Source: Ligula intestinalis (lineage: Eukaryota > Platyhelminthes > Cestoda > Diphyllobothriidea > Diphyllobothriidae). From it: DNA of 64,000 nucleotides. Position numbers and translations under genes: made by a program. The stretch covers positions 46,744,188-46,808,187 of the forward strand of contig JAYGXS010000001.1 of assembly GCA_036362985.1 (NCBI GenBank). Direction: 5' to 3'. Positions 50,701 through 60,946 of the stretch are shown here, piece after piece; position 1 is the stretch's first letter, and every line of letters starts with the position of its first letter. A model generated the notes under the pieces. That model was not told the origin of the DNA. It saw nothing but the letters and a program-made list of their open reading frames with translations, and did not search any database.

Positions 50701-52840
50701 TTGGAAGTATACAGTTAAGTTGATCTGAAAAGCTAAACCACAAGCATTCTTAAGAATATCCAATGCAATATATTCCTGAGGGTATGAGAAACAGTTTACA
50801 AGGGCGACTACGTAGGTAGTCAAAACAGAAAGGAAGAAAGAGGGTATGAGTCTTAATAGCAGGATGAGATTGTGTTCCCTCGTTCTGTTGACGCGATGTA
50901 TTAGGAAACTGGAATCTAGGATTGAAGAGGAAAAGGAATAAGGGATCCAAGTCCACTCGATAGAATTCACAAACTAGGTGCAATGCTAGAAGTGTGCCAA
51001 TGGATGTGGCTGAGCGGTGCTGGTATGAGACGCTTAAGGGATCGAATTTGATCATTCCTTCAGGATCCATTTATTCGCACAAAACGCAATAATTATTTAC
51101 TACCATTATTAGAGTTGATTACCTTCAGACCGAATAAGCGTCAATGACTCGATTATAACATAACGCTACGCGATAGTTTGCTGCAGCGAGTCATACGGAA
51201 ATATTACTGTAAAATTATCAGTTGTGTGCGAGAGAAGTCAGCTCATCACCTTACAGTAAATAGTGCCAATCAATCATTCCAGTGTGAAGAACTACTTATC
51301 AAAATTAACTTGATTGACTTTAATGTCGTAACGGAAATTCGGTTCAATTGCTAGGTCAAAAGGTCATCGATTATCAAATAATTTTGAGATACGGTTGAAG
51401 ACGTCATCATTTGCAATACGGGCTAGTGATCTTCTAATGAATTTTAATCTCGAAATAAAATATATATATATGCCAATTCGACCGGTAACTGCAAAACACA
51501 AAGCGTTCGCAGCGGTCAACCTCAAATCCCCCTAATGTGTTTACAGCCCCGCAAAGCTGATGAAAATGGATGCAGAATAATTATTTAATGTTAGCTAGCG
51601 TCTGTTTTCTTTTCATGCCGTAAAGTAGAATTTCCTCAACGCTAAGGTCGAGCATTCTTGGAAAAAACCTGATCCCTGTGCTGAAATGGGGCAAACCAAA
51701 AATGACTCTTATGACATCATTCTTGGTTAATACTGAGATTACTCTTACCTCAAGACACTTTTGAGCAAGTTCGTTTTCGTCAAAGAAATTGGCCTGAGTC
51801 AGAAGCAAGAAGGCATTGTCAACGCTGATTGCATGGCTGAGGAAGTCTACGCACGCGTGCTCCATCATAGTAACGGCGTACTTTTTAGCAACGTAAAGAG
51901 TTTGAAGAACATTGCTTGGATCCAGAGTGATTTCGTCGGTGTAAATAAATCGCAATACATTTATGAATGCGACGGGGTGTACGTCGTACAGAACAATTTC
52001 TGAAATCAGAAAGACAGTCTTTACAGCTGATTCAATAAACGAATAAAGTAAGTGATATAACCTGACCCTACCGGCCGTAAAAATGACAGACTCAGATTAA
52101 AGTGATCGCTCGGTGAGGACCTGCATGCTAATTTGTCCAACAGCAAATAAAGCATTGATTAGAGAAAATAAGGGCTCTTCGGAGCCATTACCAAACGGGT
52201 AGTCGGGAGAAGATGCGAGGGATGGATTGTGACCGTACGAAGGCTCCACTTGAGTGTAGGCAGTGGAACTACGTTTAATGGCCCGTCGTGTTTCCTCAAA
52301 AGGAATATTAAGTGGGTCTGCATTTGGCAGGGGAGAGCCGAAAGACTGTGATGTGCTGATCATATTCTCCGTCACCATCGGCTGATTCGGGGAAGTCACA
52401 TGCGATAAGGGGGTATTCCATGGCGCATTTTGTTCAGCATCTGAATTTATTGCGGGTGATGATAACCGTCGGTACAAAGATGAGGACACAGTGTTCATTT
52501 GGTTGCCACAACAGATCCGTGGTGGCAGGGTTCGCCGATTGTTTGAAGCCAACGGGCCAAAAAACATAGCTTCAAACACTGCCGAACTGATTGCAAGCAC
52601 GAAAGAATGGGCAGGTATCCTCTGATTAGAAGATAAGAAGTTGGCCATTGAGTCAGAGGATGAATCGGACTGGTTGCCAGAGGGTCTGCGGGCTGAAGAT
52701 GGCTCTTCGTAGGCACCGTTTGACTTTATGTGAAAGTAAACGTCAGCCAGAGTAGGGTTAAGAAATAGACTACGGACGCGTTCGCTGACAGAGGACTTTC
52801 CGGACTGCCAATCATGGAGAAGTGGGGTAGCAGCGAAAAG
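35733..52840 (-). CDS. BTBD2: BTB-BACK-PHR protein, BTBD1/BTBD2 type (N-terminus not found)
   Basis: Six exons on the - strand join in frame to 655 codons: 52840-52192, 51999-51749, 48672-48002, 46865-46778, 38752-38606 and 35891-35733. The BTB domain starts at LLHDWQSGKSS and includes RIPAHSFVLAISSAVFEAMF and FIYTDEITLDPSNVLQTLYV. BACK follows with ERDTLCIREVRLFLSVLRWA. The PHR domain runs from WDYRGTSDRIR through VVGFGLYGSIHG, VVLGSNDVTYLADGSANTFR and YYGTRGLRE to TNNGTSVEDGQIPEIIF at the C-terminus. This order and these motifs match BTBD1/BTBD2, substrate adaptors of cullin-3 ubiquitin ligases that also bind topoisomerase I. Oddities: about 35 extra residues inside the first BTB strand region, about 115 serine/proline-rich residues before the exon-1 donor, about 75 in BACK, and a GC-AG intron after 46778. 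Phases agree at every junction. The upstream exon(s) with the start codon were not identified. The donor at 52192 is the least certain boundary. Confidence 0.9.
36100..36250 (-). repeat. tRNA-headed SINE with hammerhead-like body, - strand copy
   Basis: On the - strand the head (36250-36185) looks like a tRNA. It has an A-box-like TAACGCAGTGG, a pairing GACCT...AGGTC anticodon arm and a B-box-like GGTTCGAACC. The body (36201-36148) reads GCCATT, a 30-base loop, CTGACGG, a small stem, then GAAATGG; CCAT and ATGG can pair. The same body occurs at 61934-61989 behind another tRNA-like head. This is a pol III-type SINE with a hammerhead-like core in the last BTBD1/2 intron, transcribed in the same direction as that gene. 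Confidence 0.6.
36253..36360 (+). repeat. SINE body, + strand copy, head to head with the previous one
   Basis: A CTGGCTGATGACGG...AATAAGCC core at 36278-36300, followed by AAAAATGG and CTCCCTTGTC, matches the body of the 61.9-kb SINE almost base for base. It points away from the - strand copy, so two SINEs lie head to head around one tRNA-like region. The GAAA box has mutated to AAAA, so this core would be inactive. Confidence 0.6.
36913..37110 (+). repeat. Single arm related to the 28.8-29.8 kb foldback family
   Basis: GGCTTTTGAACGAGGTTCTT near 36928, a CATGCATGAAAA string near 37053 and the following TTTTGTACTTG line up in order with the left foldback arm at 28975-29140. No inverted partner was found close by. 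Confidence 0.5.
39235..39704. mobile_element. MITE with TACAGTAGTCG ends, carrying an internal insertion
   Basis: The left end TACAGTAGTCGCCGGTTATT and AAGCCCAC is mirrored by the right end, whose reverse complement is TACAGTAGTCGCTGGTTATT. A complete 104-bp relative lies at 63766-63869. Here about 350 bp (roughly 39290-39640) of unrelated AT-rich sequence sit in the middle. The TA at each end is the expected Tc1/mariner-type target duplication. Confidence 0.75.
40420..40510 (+). ncRNA. Hammerhead-like repeat, family 2, copy B
   Basis: CTGATGA at 40434-40440 and GAAA at 40460-40463 bracket a short stem-forming segment (ATCGGCGACGGAT). ACGTC at 40408-40412 upstream could partly pair with the sequence after GAAA to make stem III with a UC cleavage site. 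The tail is the reverse complement of the GATCGCTGGGACA element shared with 13.4 and 63.1 kb. Stem I is poorly defined. Confidence 0.45.
41211..41767. mobile_element. 557-bp MITE-like element, AGCTTATGTAGCCCC termini
   Basis: AGCTTATGTAGCCCCACTCA at 41211 is exactly inverted at 41748-41767. The similarity continues more loosely for about 80 bp into the element (CAAAAACAGGGTTTAT against its inverted partner). There is no coding frame. The symmetrical TA near each end would fit a TA-targeting family. Class otherwise unknown. Confidence 0.7.
42030..43890. other. Within BTBD1/2 intron; no gene recognised
   Basis: Short frames only. A GC-rich stretch at 43280-43650 has the look of a dispersed repeat (CACCCTTCTCACCCACGTGA, GGCACGGCCGAAGCC) but I see no second copy in this window. 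Confidence 0.35.
43970..44324 (+). pseudogene. Possible coding relic of unknown identity
   Basis: After a CAATATTCAG acceptor-like site the + strand reads with coding character: charged residues, then EEDGPRVVYDDFLYKDYKP. In that frame it continues to a stop at 44324. A second frame over 44104-44176 reads as an acidic serine-rich tail (STLPLFSTESEETQSSDSDS) ending in a stop. Two coding-like frames over neighbouring segments suggest a frameshifted C-terminus, or chance. I cannot name the protein. It could belong with the exon at 45097. Confidence 0.25.
45097..45500 (+). CDS. Terminal exons of an unidentified + strand gene nested in BTBD1/2
   Basis: A CCCTCTCTACAG acceptor opens a 197-bp exon (45097-45293) with a GTGAGT donor. 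It encodes VRDYMGEQPRYHYYWLNWWR, SSGISMLVE, then RYLLLLDTDMIMTDLNEL. The next exon, after CTTAACAG at about 45436, adds KGKKSNGINSSVYSMPYIS and a stop near 45498, with matching phase. The LDTDM string resembles the DxD metal-binding motif of nucleotide-sugar glycosyltransferases, but the surrounding sequence does not let me assign a family. Earlier exons were not identified. The gene runs opposite to BTBD1/2, inside its 8-kb intron. Confidence 0.4.
46124..46202. repeat. AT-rich low-complexity tract
   Basis: ATTAATATTATTAT occurs twice about 35 bases apart within almost pure A/T sequence. No function inferred. Confidence 0.5.
47066..47132 (+). repeat. 67-bp direct repeat, left copy
   Basis: Matches 47433-47499 at 62 of 67 positions, in the same orientation and 367 bp apart. 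The common core is TCGGTGTTCGCACATTTCTG and ends in GAATATATAC. The hammerhead-like motif at 47231-47330 lies between the copies. Confidence 0.85.
47231..47330 (+). ncRNA. Hammerhead-like ribozyme, family 1, copy A
   Basis: AACTGC at 47232-47237 can pair with GCAGTT after the GAA (stem III, 6 bp). CTGATGA is at 47299-47305, stem II is GGCT-AATA-AGCC, then GAAG. Stem I is weak (GTG...TAT wobble pairs). Against copy B at 60.1 kb, the closing stem III pair has changed from T-A to C-G on both sides at once, which supports a real RNA fold. Position 17 is G, which hammerheads do not cleave, and GAAA has become GAAG, so this copy is probably inactive. Confidence 0.6.
47433..47499 (+). repeat. 67-bp direct repeat, right copy
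   Basis: Second copy of the repeat at 47066-47132. Direct repeats of this spacing around a hammerhead motif are what a tandem, circular-RNA-derived element (retrozyme-like) or a Penelope-type pseudo-LTR would leave. A transposition footprint of another kind remains possible. Confidence 0.85.
49465..49803 (+). CDS. Hypothetical ORF with signal-peptide-like start
   Basis: ATG at 49465 is followed by MWRYIFAFLLLIFGFQYA, a good hydrophobic secretion signal, then 94 further codons without a recognisable domain. It is antisense to a BTBD1/2 intron. No splice partner or promoter was identified and the later part looks non-coding in composition. It could be chance. Confidence 0.2.
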   Translation: MWRYIFAFLLLIFGFQYAKVTIAIRRPAAAPACCSFATLSMVSIEPETLSEVIKMLLLKAFISYPLRRGLSSQTRVTLKFPGCRACELIPVFESPGCVFPSSLLCFPESGLW

Positions 52841-54567
52841 CTAAAGGGAGGCAAAACAAGAAGACTATGATACAATATATGTTGCCACCTAAGAGCGTTG
52901 TCAGAAACAAACGATTACATCGAATTCCGAGGTAGGAGGGAAGCAACTTTTATGATTGACTAAACCTCCGGTAGCAATGGGATCATAAAAGAGGAAGAGA
53001 TTAAGTGCGAGAGAACTTTTTCTATGACAAAATAGTGAAGCATACTTACAATGTGTAGTGCAAAATAAGACAGATAAAACCATAAGATAAACCGTATGTT
53101 TCTTAGGTGGTGGTGGCTACGATAAATATTAACAATCCCATCATTCACTTACAAAACCCAATAAAAAGCGCCAATCTAAGGCATATAATGAGTAGGTGAC
53201 CTAGGCGCAACGCTTCTTTATTCCGAGGAAAATCAATAGACGCATTCAGAAGAGAAAGGATGAGTTGATCATAGTGTGATGGATGGATGTCCACGTATTA
53301 GTTATGCAATATGACTGGACACAGACTTATCCGTGAAATAAACACTTAAGACTACCTACTTATGCGAAGCTTAGGCCTACCAAGAACCAAAAGGTGCGGT
53401 GAGCGTGATAAATATCTTATAATTCAATAAAAAGCGATAACAGAATAAGGAAGCGTGGATGCGTGCTCAGTGGAAAAAATTGGAAAGCATCTTTTTGGCC
53501 AATACGCATGGGCTATTCTGCAAAAAACCCTACATGGGTTGGATTTGTTTTGGAAATTTCAGTGTCATCATGCGTTGCAGTAGTTATGGTAGGTTGAAAA
53601 GCTGCTATCGAAAGGTATTAAAAGGATGGAAACCATGCAAGGCTACATAAATGAGCAAACGAACAATTTGGAGTTCCAGGAGGTAGTGGATGTGTCACAG
53701 AAAAATCATTACGGAGAGCTGAAAACAGTCCAATCAGTTGTTGAAATGTAAACCGCATAAATATACGTGGATCATGCCAAAGAATTAATGACTGGCGCTC
53801 AAAACCCTAGTTAATAACCATAAAGGCGATGGAAAGAAAAGCGTGAAGCATTTTGACTGCGGACTAATGGCGATCATATCGGGCCTTATTACCAATGACT
53901 TCCAAAACTATACACTGAAATAATTCGTGTCTCTAGCCTCACCACAAACGCCGCTGCCAGCCATAAAAATGTTAACTGCGATTAAGCGGACCATAGACTC
54001 TATGTAAATAACGGATTTCGAGAGAAGAAGCAACAGATTTACAAATACGAGGTTCAGTATAACGTACGGCACAAATTTTACCAACACATTTTTTATAATT
54101 ATGATGTAGTTTCCTGCACATACCCCAGATAAAATTACTTGCAGTGGACTACAAACTGATCTGGTACAAATACTCCCAATAAATAAGCCACGTTATACAC
54201 TTGTTTTCACATAAAGTCTAGATTTTGACCTTCATCGTCAATCACCGCAATTCACGGTATCCCTTTAATTGCCTCAACCTCTACAGGATAGACTGCAATT
54301 ATATGCTCTACAATAACATTTACTAGCCCAAGTTACCGCACGGAAGACCTAATAATACTACGTGTATCATTTTTTTGTGTTTATAAGAGGTTATCTTGGT
54401 TAGTTTGTAAAGGCAATGACACCCAGTCAGATATCAAAAGAGAATCTCGATTTAAGATCGGAATAAGGGGTAAATTAGAGTACTACATGAGCATTAACTG
54501 GACACAATAAGAGATATTAAATGTCAAGTACAAAAGTTTTAGAAATAGTTGAGTAGACAGTCGGTCA
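52841..54567. other. Upstream of the first recognised BTBD1/2 exon; no exon found
   Basis: The start exon of the - strand BTBD1/2 gene should lie here or beyond. The N-terminal region of this family is disordered and poorly conserved, so I cannot point to it. Other frames are short and overlap one another. Confidence 0.35.
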
Positions 54568-54593
54568 GAGTGAATAGCTATAGCTATTCACTC
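54568..54593. repeat. 26-bp perfect palindrome
   Basis: GAGTGAATAGCTA is followed immediately by its own reverse complement with no loop. No related copy is visible in the window. It could be a cruciform or protein-binding site, or an inverted micro-duplication. Confidence 0.9.
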
Positions 54594-55599
54594 CTGTAGT
54601 GGCTAGGCCTGCAACACGTATAAAAACGTATTAGACTTATATACAGCCACGATGCCTTTTGTAAAAGAATACAGCGAATTTTTATCCTCCGTGTACAACT
54701 TGGGTTCCAGGGGCCAAATAGAAATAAGAACAATAGCCAAATAAGTTCTAATAGGACTCCACAATTGTGGAGCATCTAAATTCAGACAGATGCACATTAT
54801 CCTATTAACTATACATTTATTTCTAAAAAATTTCGTCCAGAATCAAAACTTCGACTGAATGAACATTTCAATGTTTTTTAGACAATGTCATGCGTGATAT
54901 ATATGTAAAAATATAATTGAAGGTATGCTCAGTAAAACGACAGCATAAAACTTACGCCAGGCACGCCGCTAATATTTCCGCTAAAAGGTTCGATCTTTTT
55001 CTGACGATTTCGAGCGGGCGCCTCCATCTCGTTTTGAAAAGTCGATACCGATTGATCATGTTCCAAAGTCATGCCCTGGAAACGGCAACGACGGTGGGCA
55101 GCGCACACACAAACCTTTTACGCGGCTAATTATGAGTGGGAAGAAACTATTGGCGCAAAAGTTTAGGAATTCCCCATATTATTGACTCTTGTCAAATATT
55201 CCAGCGTAGGATGTATAGTAACACACACCGAATGAAGTTTGATAAGCTGGCATTCGCCTCTGGGTACGTAAATTAAAACGTTTCCTAGACATTCCACTTC
55301 AGTCGAAATTTCGTAGGAAATTTACGAAAGTGCCGGTCAAGCAATGCATGCATGTCTGCAGATAGTTAGTATTCCAAGGAGATACCGGCTATGAAGGGGG
55401 TATTCATACTCAAAAACCTACTTACCTCTGCTTGGTAACCCGAGTTAGGTCGATTTTCCCGTTTTTTCGTGTGACAAAATTAGGTCTATATTATCGAATA
55501 AAGTCCCAATCTAAGTAGTTTACAGTCTCATTTGCTTATTTTAAAAGGTTGAATATTATCTAATTTTTGCGTTGCCGTGTCCCCAGACACATGCCAAGG

Positions 55600-57774
55600 T
55601 GTTCTGATTCTTCAAGTCAACTGGCCTCCCCTTTAGCTTGCCTTGCAAGCTGCTTCAGCTGAGATCTGACCATACATGCCTGCAGGCACGGTATTCATGC
55701 TTGCCAGCAACCCACTTTGATCTCTTCAGAACAAGTTACCGGGATTACGTTAAAAAGACTACTTTAATTCATCACCATTTCCGGTTTCTTTATTTGGGGA
55801 TGAGACGGTTTGGTACTCCCCTTTCTTTTCACCATTTTTCGCAACCTGCAGTAAGTATAATATCCCAGCCTACCTTATCAGCTTAATTATCCACGCAAAC
55901 GCTACCAATTATTACCTGCCGTCTGCGGGCATCAGTAACCTCAGCATGCACTGCTAGCATGTCCGCAGGTAACTTAACGTGAATAAAGTTACTTTGTCCT
56001 GTCAGTTGACTGCATACAGCCAATTCCCCATAGCTTTCCTTACCGACTCAAACCAGCTACGGTTGACCACAGCTGGTGAACTAACTAAAGCAGTTATCAC
56101 AATCAGGGACCTTCTATTGCAAAAATCACTTACACTTGCCACTGTTACCTATAACTTTAATCATGGGTAATCCGGCAAGGTGCCACTAACCGTTCCCGTT
56201 CACCACATTGTCGATCGGCCATTTGCGCACATTACTTTTCCATTACGTTGCCTGCTACACCTTCCACAATCAAGGAGTCCCCTGCCAAGCACACTTCATA
56301 GACGCTTTCTTTACAGCTTTTATTTCTATTTAATTTCTGCAAGTTGTACAAAAAGCAACCGCACGCTCACGCGTACAGGTTGCGTGCGCCTGTTGGGCAA
56401 CAAAGCCTGCAGGTAACAGGCGTGGGTGCAAGAGCTCGATACTTCCGGTAGGCCGCATATCTCTGGCGTATCTCAGAAACCACTTGCGCCTCAGAGGTCC
56501 AAGGTTGACCCCAGCGTGTGAGTGCAGTTATGCGAGCCACCAAACCGGATATTATCCTCGCTTACGATTACATTCATTCAGTGCCGTCCTCGGCAGCTTA
56601 GTATATGGCTATCCTGATCAGGTGCCACAAACCATCTTACACGGCGTTCACCTACCTCCTATGGCGTCACACACCAGTCAACCTAACCGATTACAGTATC
56701 CGAGAGCATGCGGTCCGCAGTCCACTATTTATCGCAAACAACTTCTCGAACGAACTTCCTTCACTTCAATTTCTTTGAATTTATCCAGAGAAACAACATA
56801 CCAGCCGCGCATACAGGTGCCGTCACATGCTATGGTTCCAGGCGTTTCGGTCGTTAGGGTGCGTTTCATAAAGGTGTCCTTCTGCTTATCTACCTTTTCG
56901 CATTTCCTCACAGTTCTCTTTAATGGCCCAGGACCTGCCTCCATTGACCTCAAGCGGTGGGCTCGAGAGGCTCCCTAGTTACGACTACTTTTGCTTCCCG
57001 TCGTTCCCGGTAAAGTTACTTACGATTGAACTAGTCAGGTGCTTTACGTGTGTACCTTTCACCACGTTCATGAACTACCATCGGTTTCACATAGTCGTCG
57101 AAATAACTAGTTCCGCCATCCTGGCCAATGTGGTCTGCTATCAGGCAATAATCGCGAACTTGATCCCTAACAAATTCTCATCTTCACTTCAACTGACATA
57201 TCCACAACAACGCATACTCACGCTTGCATTCAGGTAGCCAACGTATGTCCGAATACGACGCCCATAGGAAATCTATGTAGGTTTCGCAATGCTTTCGTTC
57301 TGGGCGTTTGCTTATCGCCAGCTCACCGCAGTATTCACTAGCTCCCCTTAATCACCCCCGGCTTAACAGAGCTTGTGATTTCTACGAAACACTTGGAGTA
57401 AACCAATCATTTTCGCTGTGACGGCAACCTTCATTCACTGCCGTACATGGTACTTTTAATTATGGTTTAGTCGATTGGTTGCCCAAAACCATTTTCCAAA
57501 ACGGCACCAGAGTACATTGACTTCACGTCGCCCTAATCCATATAAGCCCTACTATTCACACCGACGCGGAAATTGGTCAGCCATCCTTCAAAACTGATCT
57601 TTACACGGAACTTGTTCTTCAGTTTCACGAATGGTCACAAAACTTGACCTTCCACACATACCTATAGTGTTCGTTTTTCCGGCTTCTATGCCCAAAAATA
57701 CTAAGGGTGGGTTACAGAGCCAATGGCCTACGAACGCCCGCGACCGCGTACTGCAGTCAACGGCGTTCACTTAC
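55600..57774 (-). other. Region of splice-like signals and coding-like fragments, - strand
   Basis: Several - strand fragments in this stretch look like pieces of extracellular modules: VSLDKFKEIEVKEV near 56750-56790, LIADHIGQDGGTSYFDDYVK near 57095-57155, and FVTIRETEEQVPCKDQF near 57588-57640. A donor-like GGTAGGTGAACGCCGT near 56640-56655 closely matches the GGTAAGTGAACGCCGT that ends the clear exon at 57775. This suggests duplicated exons now largely decayed. I cannot define complete exons. Confidence 0.3.
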
Positions 57775-58008
57775 CAGTTTCGTTTATTTCGATTACCTTA
57801 TTTCCTTGGACAGCCCAGGGCTTCTTATCATTGAGCATACCAATTGTCACATTCAAAAATTCCCCCTCCGGCGTCCGGCTCTTGCTCCAGTTGCCAATAA
57901 TCAGCCCCGACCGTATAACAAACATGGTCATAGTTTCATTACTTGCCCAGTTTTTTTTGTTCTTGCAGCCAGACAACCATTTCAGGGTGCATTTGGGATA
58001 GCCCTTTT
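57775..58008 (-). CDS. Putative 78-aa module exon of an unidentified secreted protein
   Basis: A 234-bp open exon on the - strand lies between an AACAATTAG acceptor and a GTAAGT donor. It enters and leaves in phase 1, so it could be added or lost without shifting the frame, as is typical of extracellular modules. Its translation has paired cysteines (YPKCTLKWLSGCKNKKNW), a hydrophobic FVIRSGLIIGNW stretch and possible N-glycosylation sites (NET, NWS, NVT). I do not recognise the family. Neighbouring exons are unclear, so it may be a pseudogene piece. Confidence 0.4.
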
Positions 58009-58021
58009 CTAATTGTTTCAC

Positions 58022-59999
58022 GTCACTTAAAGTTACTTTAGGCTTACTTGCTCTAACATTACGGAACCCTGTCCTTTAAGTAATGATGGTTAAATCTTAT
58101 CGGGTTAGCAAGGTTCTAACTTTCTCACGCTCAACAAGACCATAGGACAGCTGGTCACGGTTGGAAGTCATGGCAAACTGTATGTCCTCGAGCGTCTTCG
58201 AATGCTACACGCTGTACTTCCATCTTCGTTCACGTTGGCTACAGGGAACAAAGTGGTCCTTCTCGGCTGCGGAATTACGAAATAGAGGTAGCCTTGATTT
58301 CCTTAAGATAAGCTTCGTCAATTTTTAAATCAAACCTAAAACCCTCAAATGAGGATGCGAGATGTTGCAATTTGCTTAATTTTACTGTTGCGCTTTGGAT
58401 ATCACAGAATTAAGAGCGCTAAAGGTTTTGATAGAAAGAAAAAGGGATATGCCGGGAAATCAACATATCTGGAGTGCGTGAACGGGTCGTTGGTGACCAC
58501 CATTTGTACATGTTAAACGAACGAATGGATTTTTGAAAATTCCTGCCAATATTTCAGCGCAGTCTAGGAAGGTGCCAGGGAGTATGTATACAACGGCCTG
58601 CGGCCAAGTATAAGCCCGATTATGCCAGCCGATCCTTTGAAGATCAGCCAAACTGGGGCCCTAAATGTTAGCTATATCTAAGGCCACCTATTGCAGAAAT
58701 AAGTAGGCGTTTCTTGAGCAATTGGACTGGCCTTGTTTTTGTCACTAATGGTAAAAAGGCAGCTTAATTAACTTTCATTCCCTTATAGCTATGCTAACCA
58801 TTTCGCTAAAATTTACTGACTGTCTATCCGTTGGATTCATCATATACGAGATATTAAAAACTGAGAAGGGAAGGCAAAGTTCCCATGTTTTATTTTTATT
58901 GCAGTCCAGACAATCGAAGTTGTAGGACAAAGAAATAATCCCAGCTAGCGCAATACCAGGATCTGGTAAGAACACTTTATTCGTCGCGTACTGTCAATAA
59001 AAGGTGTTACCGCCAACTAGGCCATGGGCTTGCACCGGCGAAATAAAATGACGCATCTTTCCGAAAATGGCGATGAGTTTGTATATAGTTGTCGTGTATG
59101 CAGGTAAAATAAGTCGCTTGAATCACAATCTAATTTCGGTAGGGATTCCTTGTGGGACCGCCTGGGGAGCGTGTGAAGCGCATCCCTCAGACTCACGGGC
59201 ACCTGATTTTAGGGATGAGGACGGATGGGGCATGCTGAGGAACAAAGTAGATCGCAATTATTCTGCAAAGTAAAAAGTTACGAAGGAAAGTTGGGGCGCG
59301 TACTCAAACCTCGGGCGGGTACACTAAAGCATGCTTTAATATCATCGCCAAACTTTTACCGGACCAACGGCGAGCGCGTGTACGTCGTCAGAGTGTGCCC
59401 CAACTAGAGTGAGGTCACTGGAGGTCACCTCAGTGCTACCACCAACACCAACTAGAAAAAAGATTAACGCAGTACGAAAGTGGGATGATCGTGGAAATCA
59501 CCCTACTTAAAATTTGTAAGCGAGCGATTATTCACGTGGTTAATTTAAAAGGCTAAATTCGCTTAGTACACTAACTTAAGTGCTTTTGCATGCGGTGGCC
59601 TTCCAAAGACCACTCTGCAGTTCAATACCATCATCAAATCCCTGCTGCAACGAGGGATGGCGTGTAGAAAACTGGAAGATTATGCGTAATTCAACCTACT
59701 TAAAAGAAATAAGTAGATGGCTATAATACATAAGGCCCTTTCGAAGACCCCACTTGGAAACCCTACCCCAAATTCTACGGTAGCCGGTTGAGCTTGGAAA
59801 ATTTGCTGATTGTGTGCCTAGTCCTCACCTCATGGAAGTCCGTAATGAAGTGTGGTTCCGTCTGCGACCTAGGAAAAAGGACGGTGGTTTAGCGGTATGC
59901 CATTTGCCGCAGCATCTGCTCGAAGGCATTGCTTAAAGAATCTGGGATGGTTGGTGGATAGGGCGTTGATGCCCAAGCGTACGAAACGTTGATAGCCCG
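58022..59999. other. No gene recognised
   Basis: Short overlapping frames on both strands without motifs or splice-consistent partners. Confidence 0.35.
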
Positions 60000-60045
60000 A
60001 TATATATCAGAGACGGATGACAACGTTTGGAGGTAACTTCATACA

Positions 60046-60121
60046 GAACTGTTTCAGGGTTATTTGCATTCATCCGGCCAAGCATAACCATGACCACGAG
60101 CTGTGCCGGGAACGACAGTTC
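60046..60121 (-). ncRNA. Hammerhead-like ribozyme, family 1, copy B
   Basis: On the - strand GAACTGTC (60121-60114) pairs perfectly with ACAGTTC after GAA (60053-60046), a 7-bp stem III ending in a GUC cleavage triplet, the classical hammerhead site. The core then reads CGGATGA (one change from CUGAUGA), a weakened stem II, and GAAAC. The stem I segment differs from the other copies. Stem III and the cleavage site are intact; the CUGAUGA change and weak stem II make activity doubtful. Confidence 0.6.
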
Positions 60122-60911
60122 GACTGTCGCTCTCAACGGTGTCCAACTAAACCTTCAGGAACCTGCAGGAAGACGCAGTGACTGTAGCCGTATTATAGTG
60201 AAAGTTGGCTCGCAGGATCCATCCCCCCTCTCACCAATCCCGCACCTGTATCCGATATCAACACAATAATCGATAAGACGGGAGATATGGGGGCGTAGGT
60301 GGTATGCGCGACCACCCTCCCACGAGCGCTACAACAACATCAACTTGGTAGGTAGCCTCTGACGTGCGCGGAGCACCATAAAGGCCATATTAAGAAGGAG
60401 TCATTGCAGCCTGACTTTCAGCTCACGGTAACCCACGCCATAGAACAAGACACAATAGGCTGACTGTGGAGTCTGAGCTAGCCTCTCAGTTGGCAGCCTT
60501 CCAAGCCATGGCTTTTAGCGCACCGCGATTGTTTCAAGCGCATCATGTTGTTCTTAGTGCGGCAAGAAGTGCGCTGAGAGGCGACCTCGCTCTCTCCCCC
60601 ACCGGCAGCAACAGGCTACCGCCTAGCTAATCCGTCGCCTGAGCTGGGAAGGGTGCATTGGTTGACAGTGCCGGCAAACCCGTCTACACGCGGCACACCA
60701 CAACCCGGCCCCTTGACACACACACATACACCACGCTACGCATGACCAGGGGATTAGAAGGAGCCGGCGCACCCTGACTCCCAGTGTCACTCATCATCCA
60801 TTTTGTACATAAAACACACAGGGCTGATGGTGTGTCTGGTAATGTGTAAGTTGACACTGGTAAAATGGAGAAAAAACCAATGGTGAGAATTTTAGAGCAG
60901 GTTGTGCTAAA

Positions 60912-60946
60912 GAAGAAGAAGAAGAAGAAGAAGAAGAAGAAGGAAA
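60912..60946 (+). repeat. (AAG)n microsatellite
   Basis: About eleven uninterrupted AAG/GAA units, followed by a purine-rich tract to about 61020. Confidence 0.95.
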
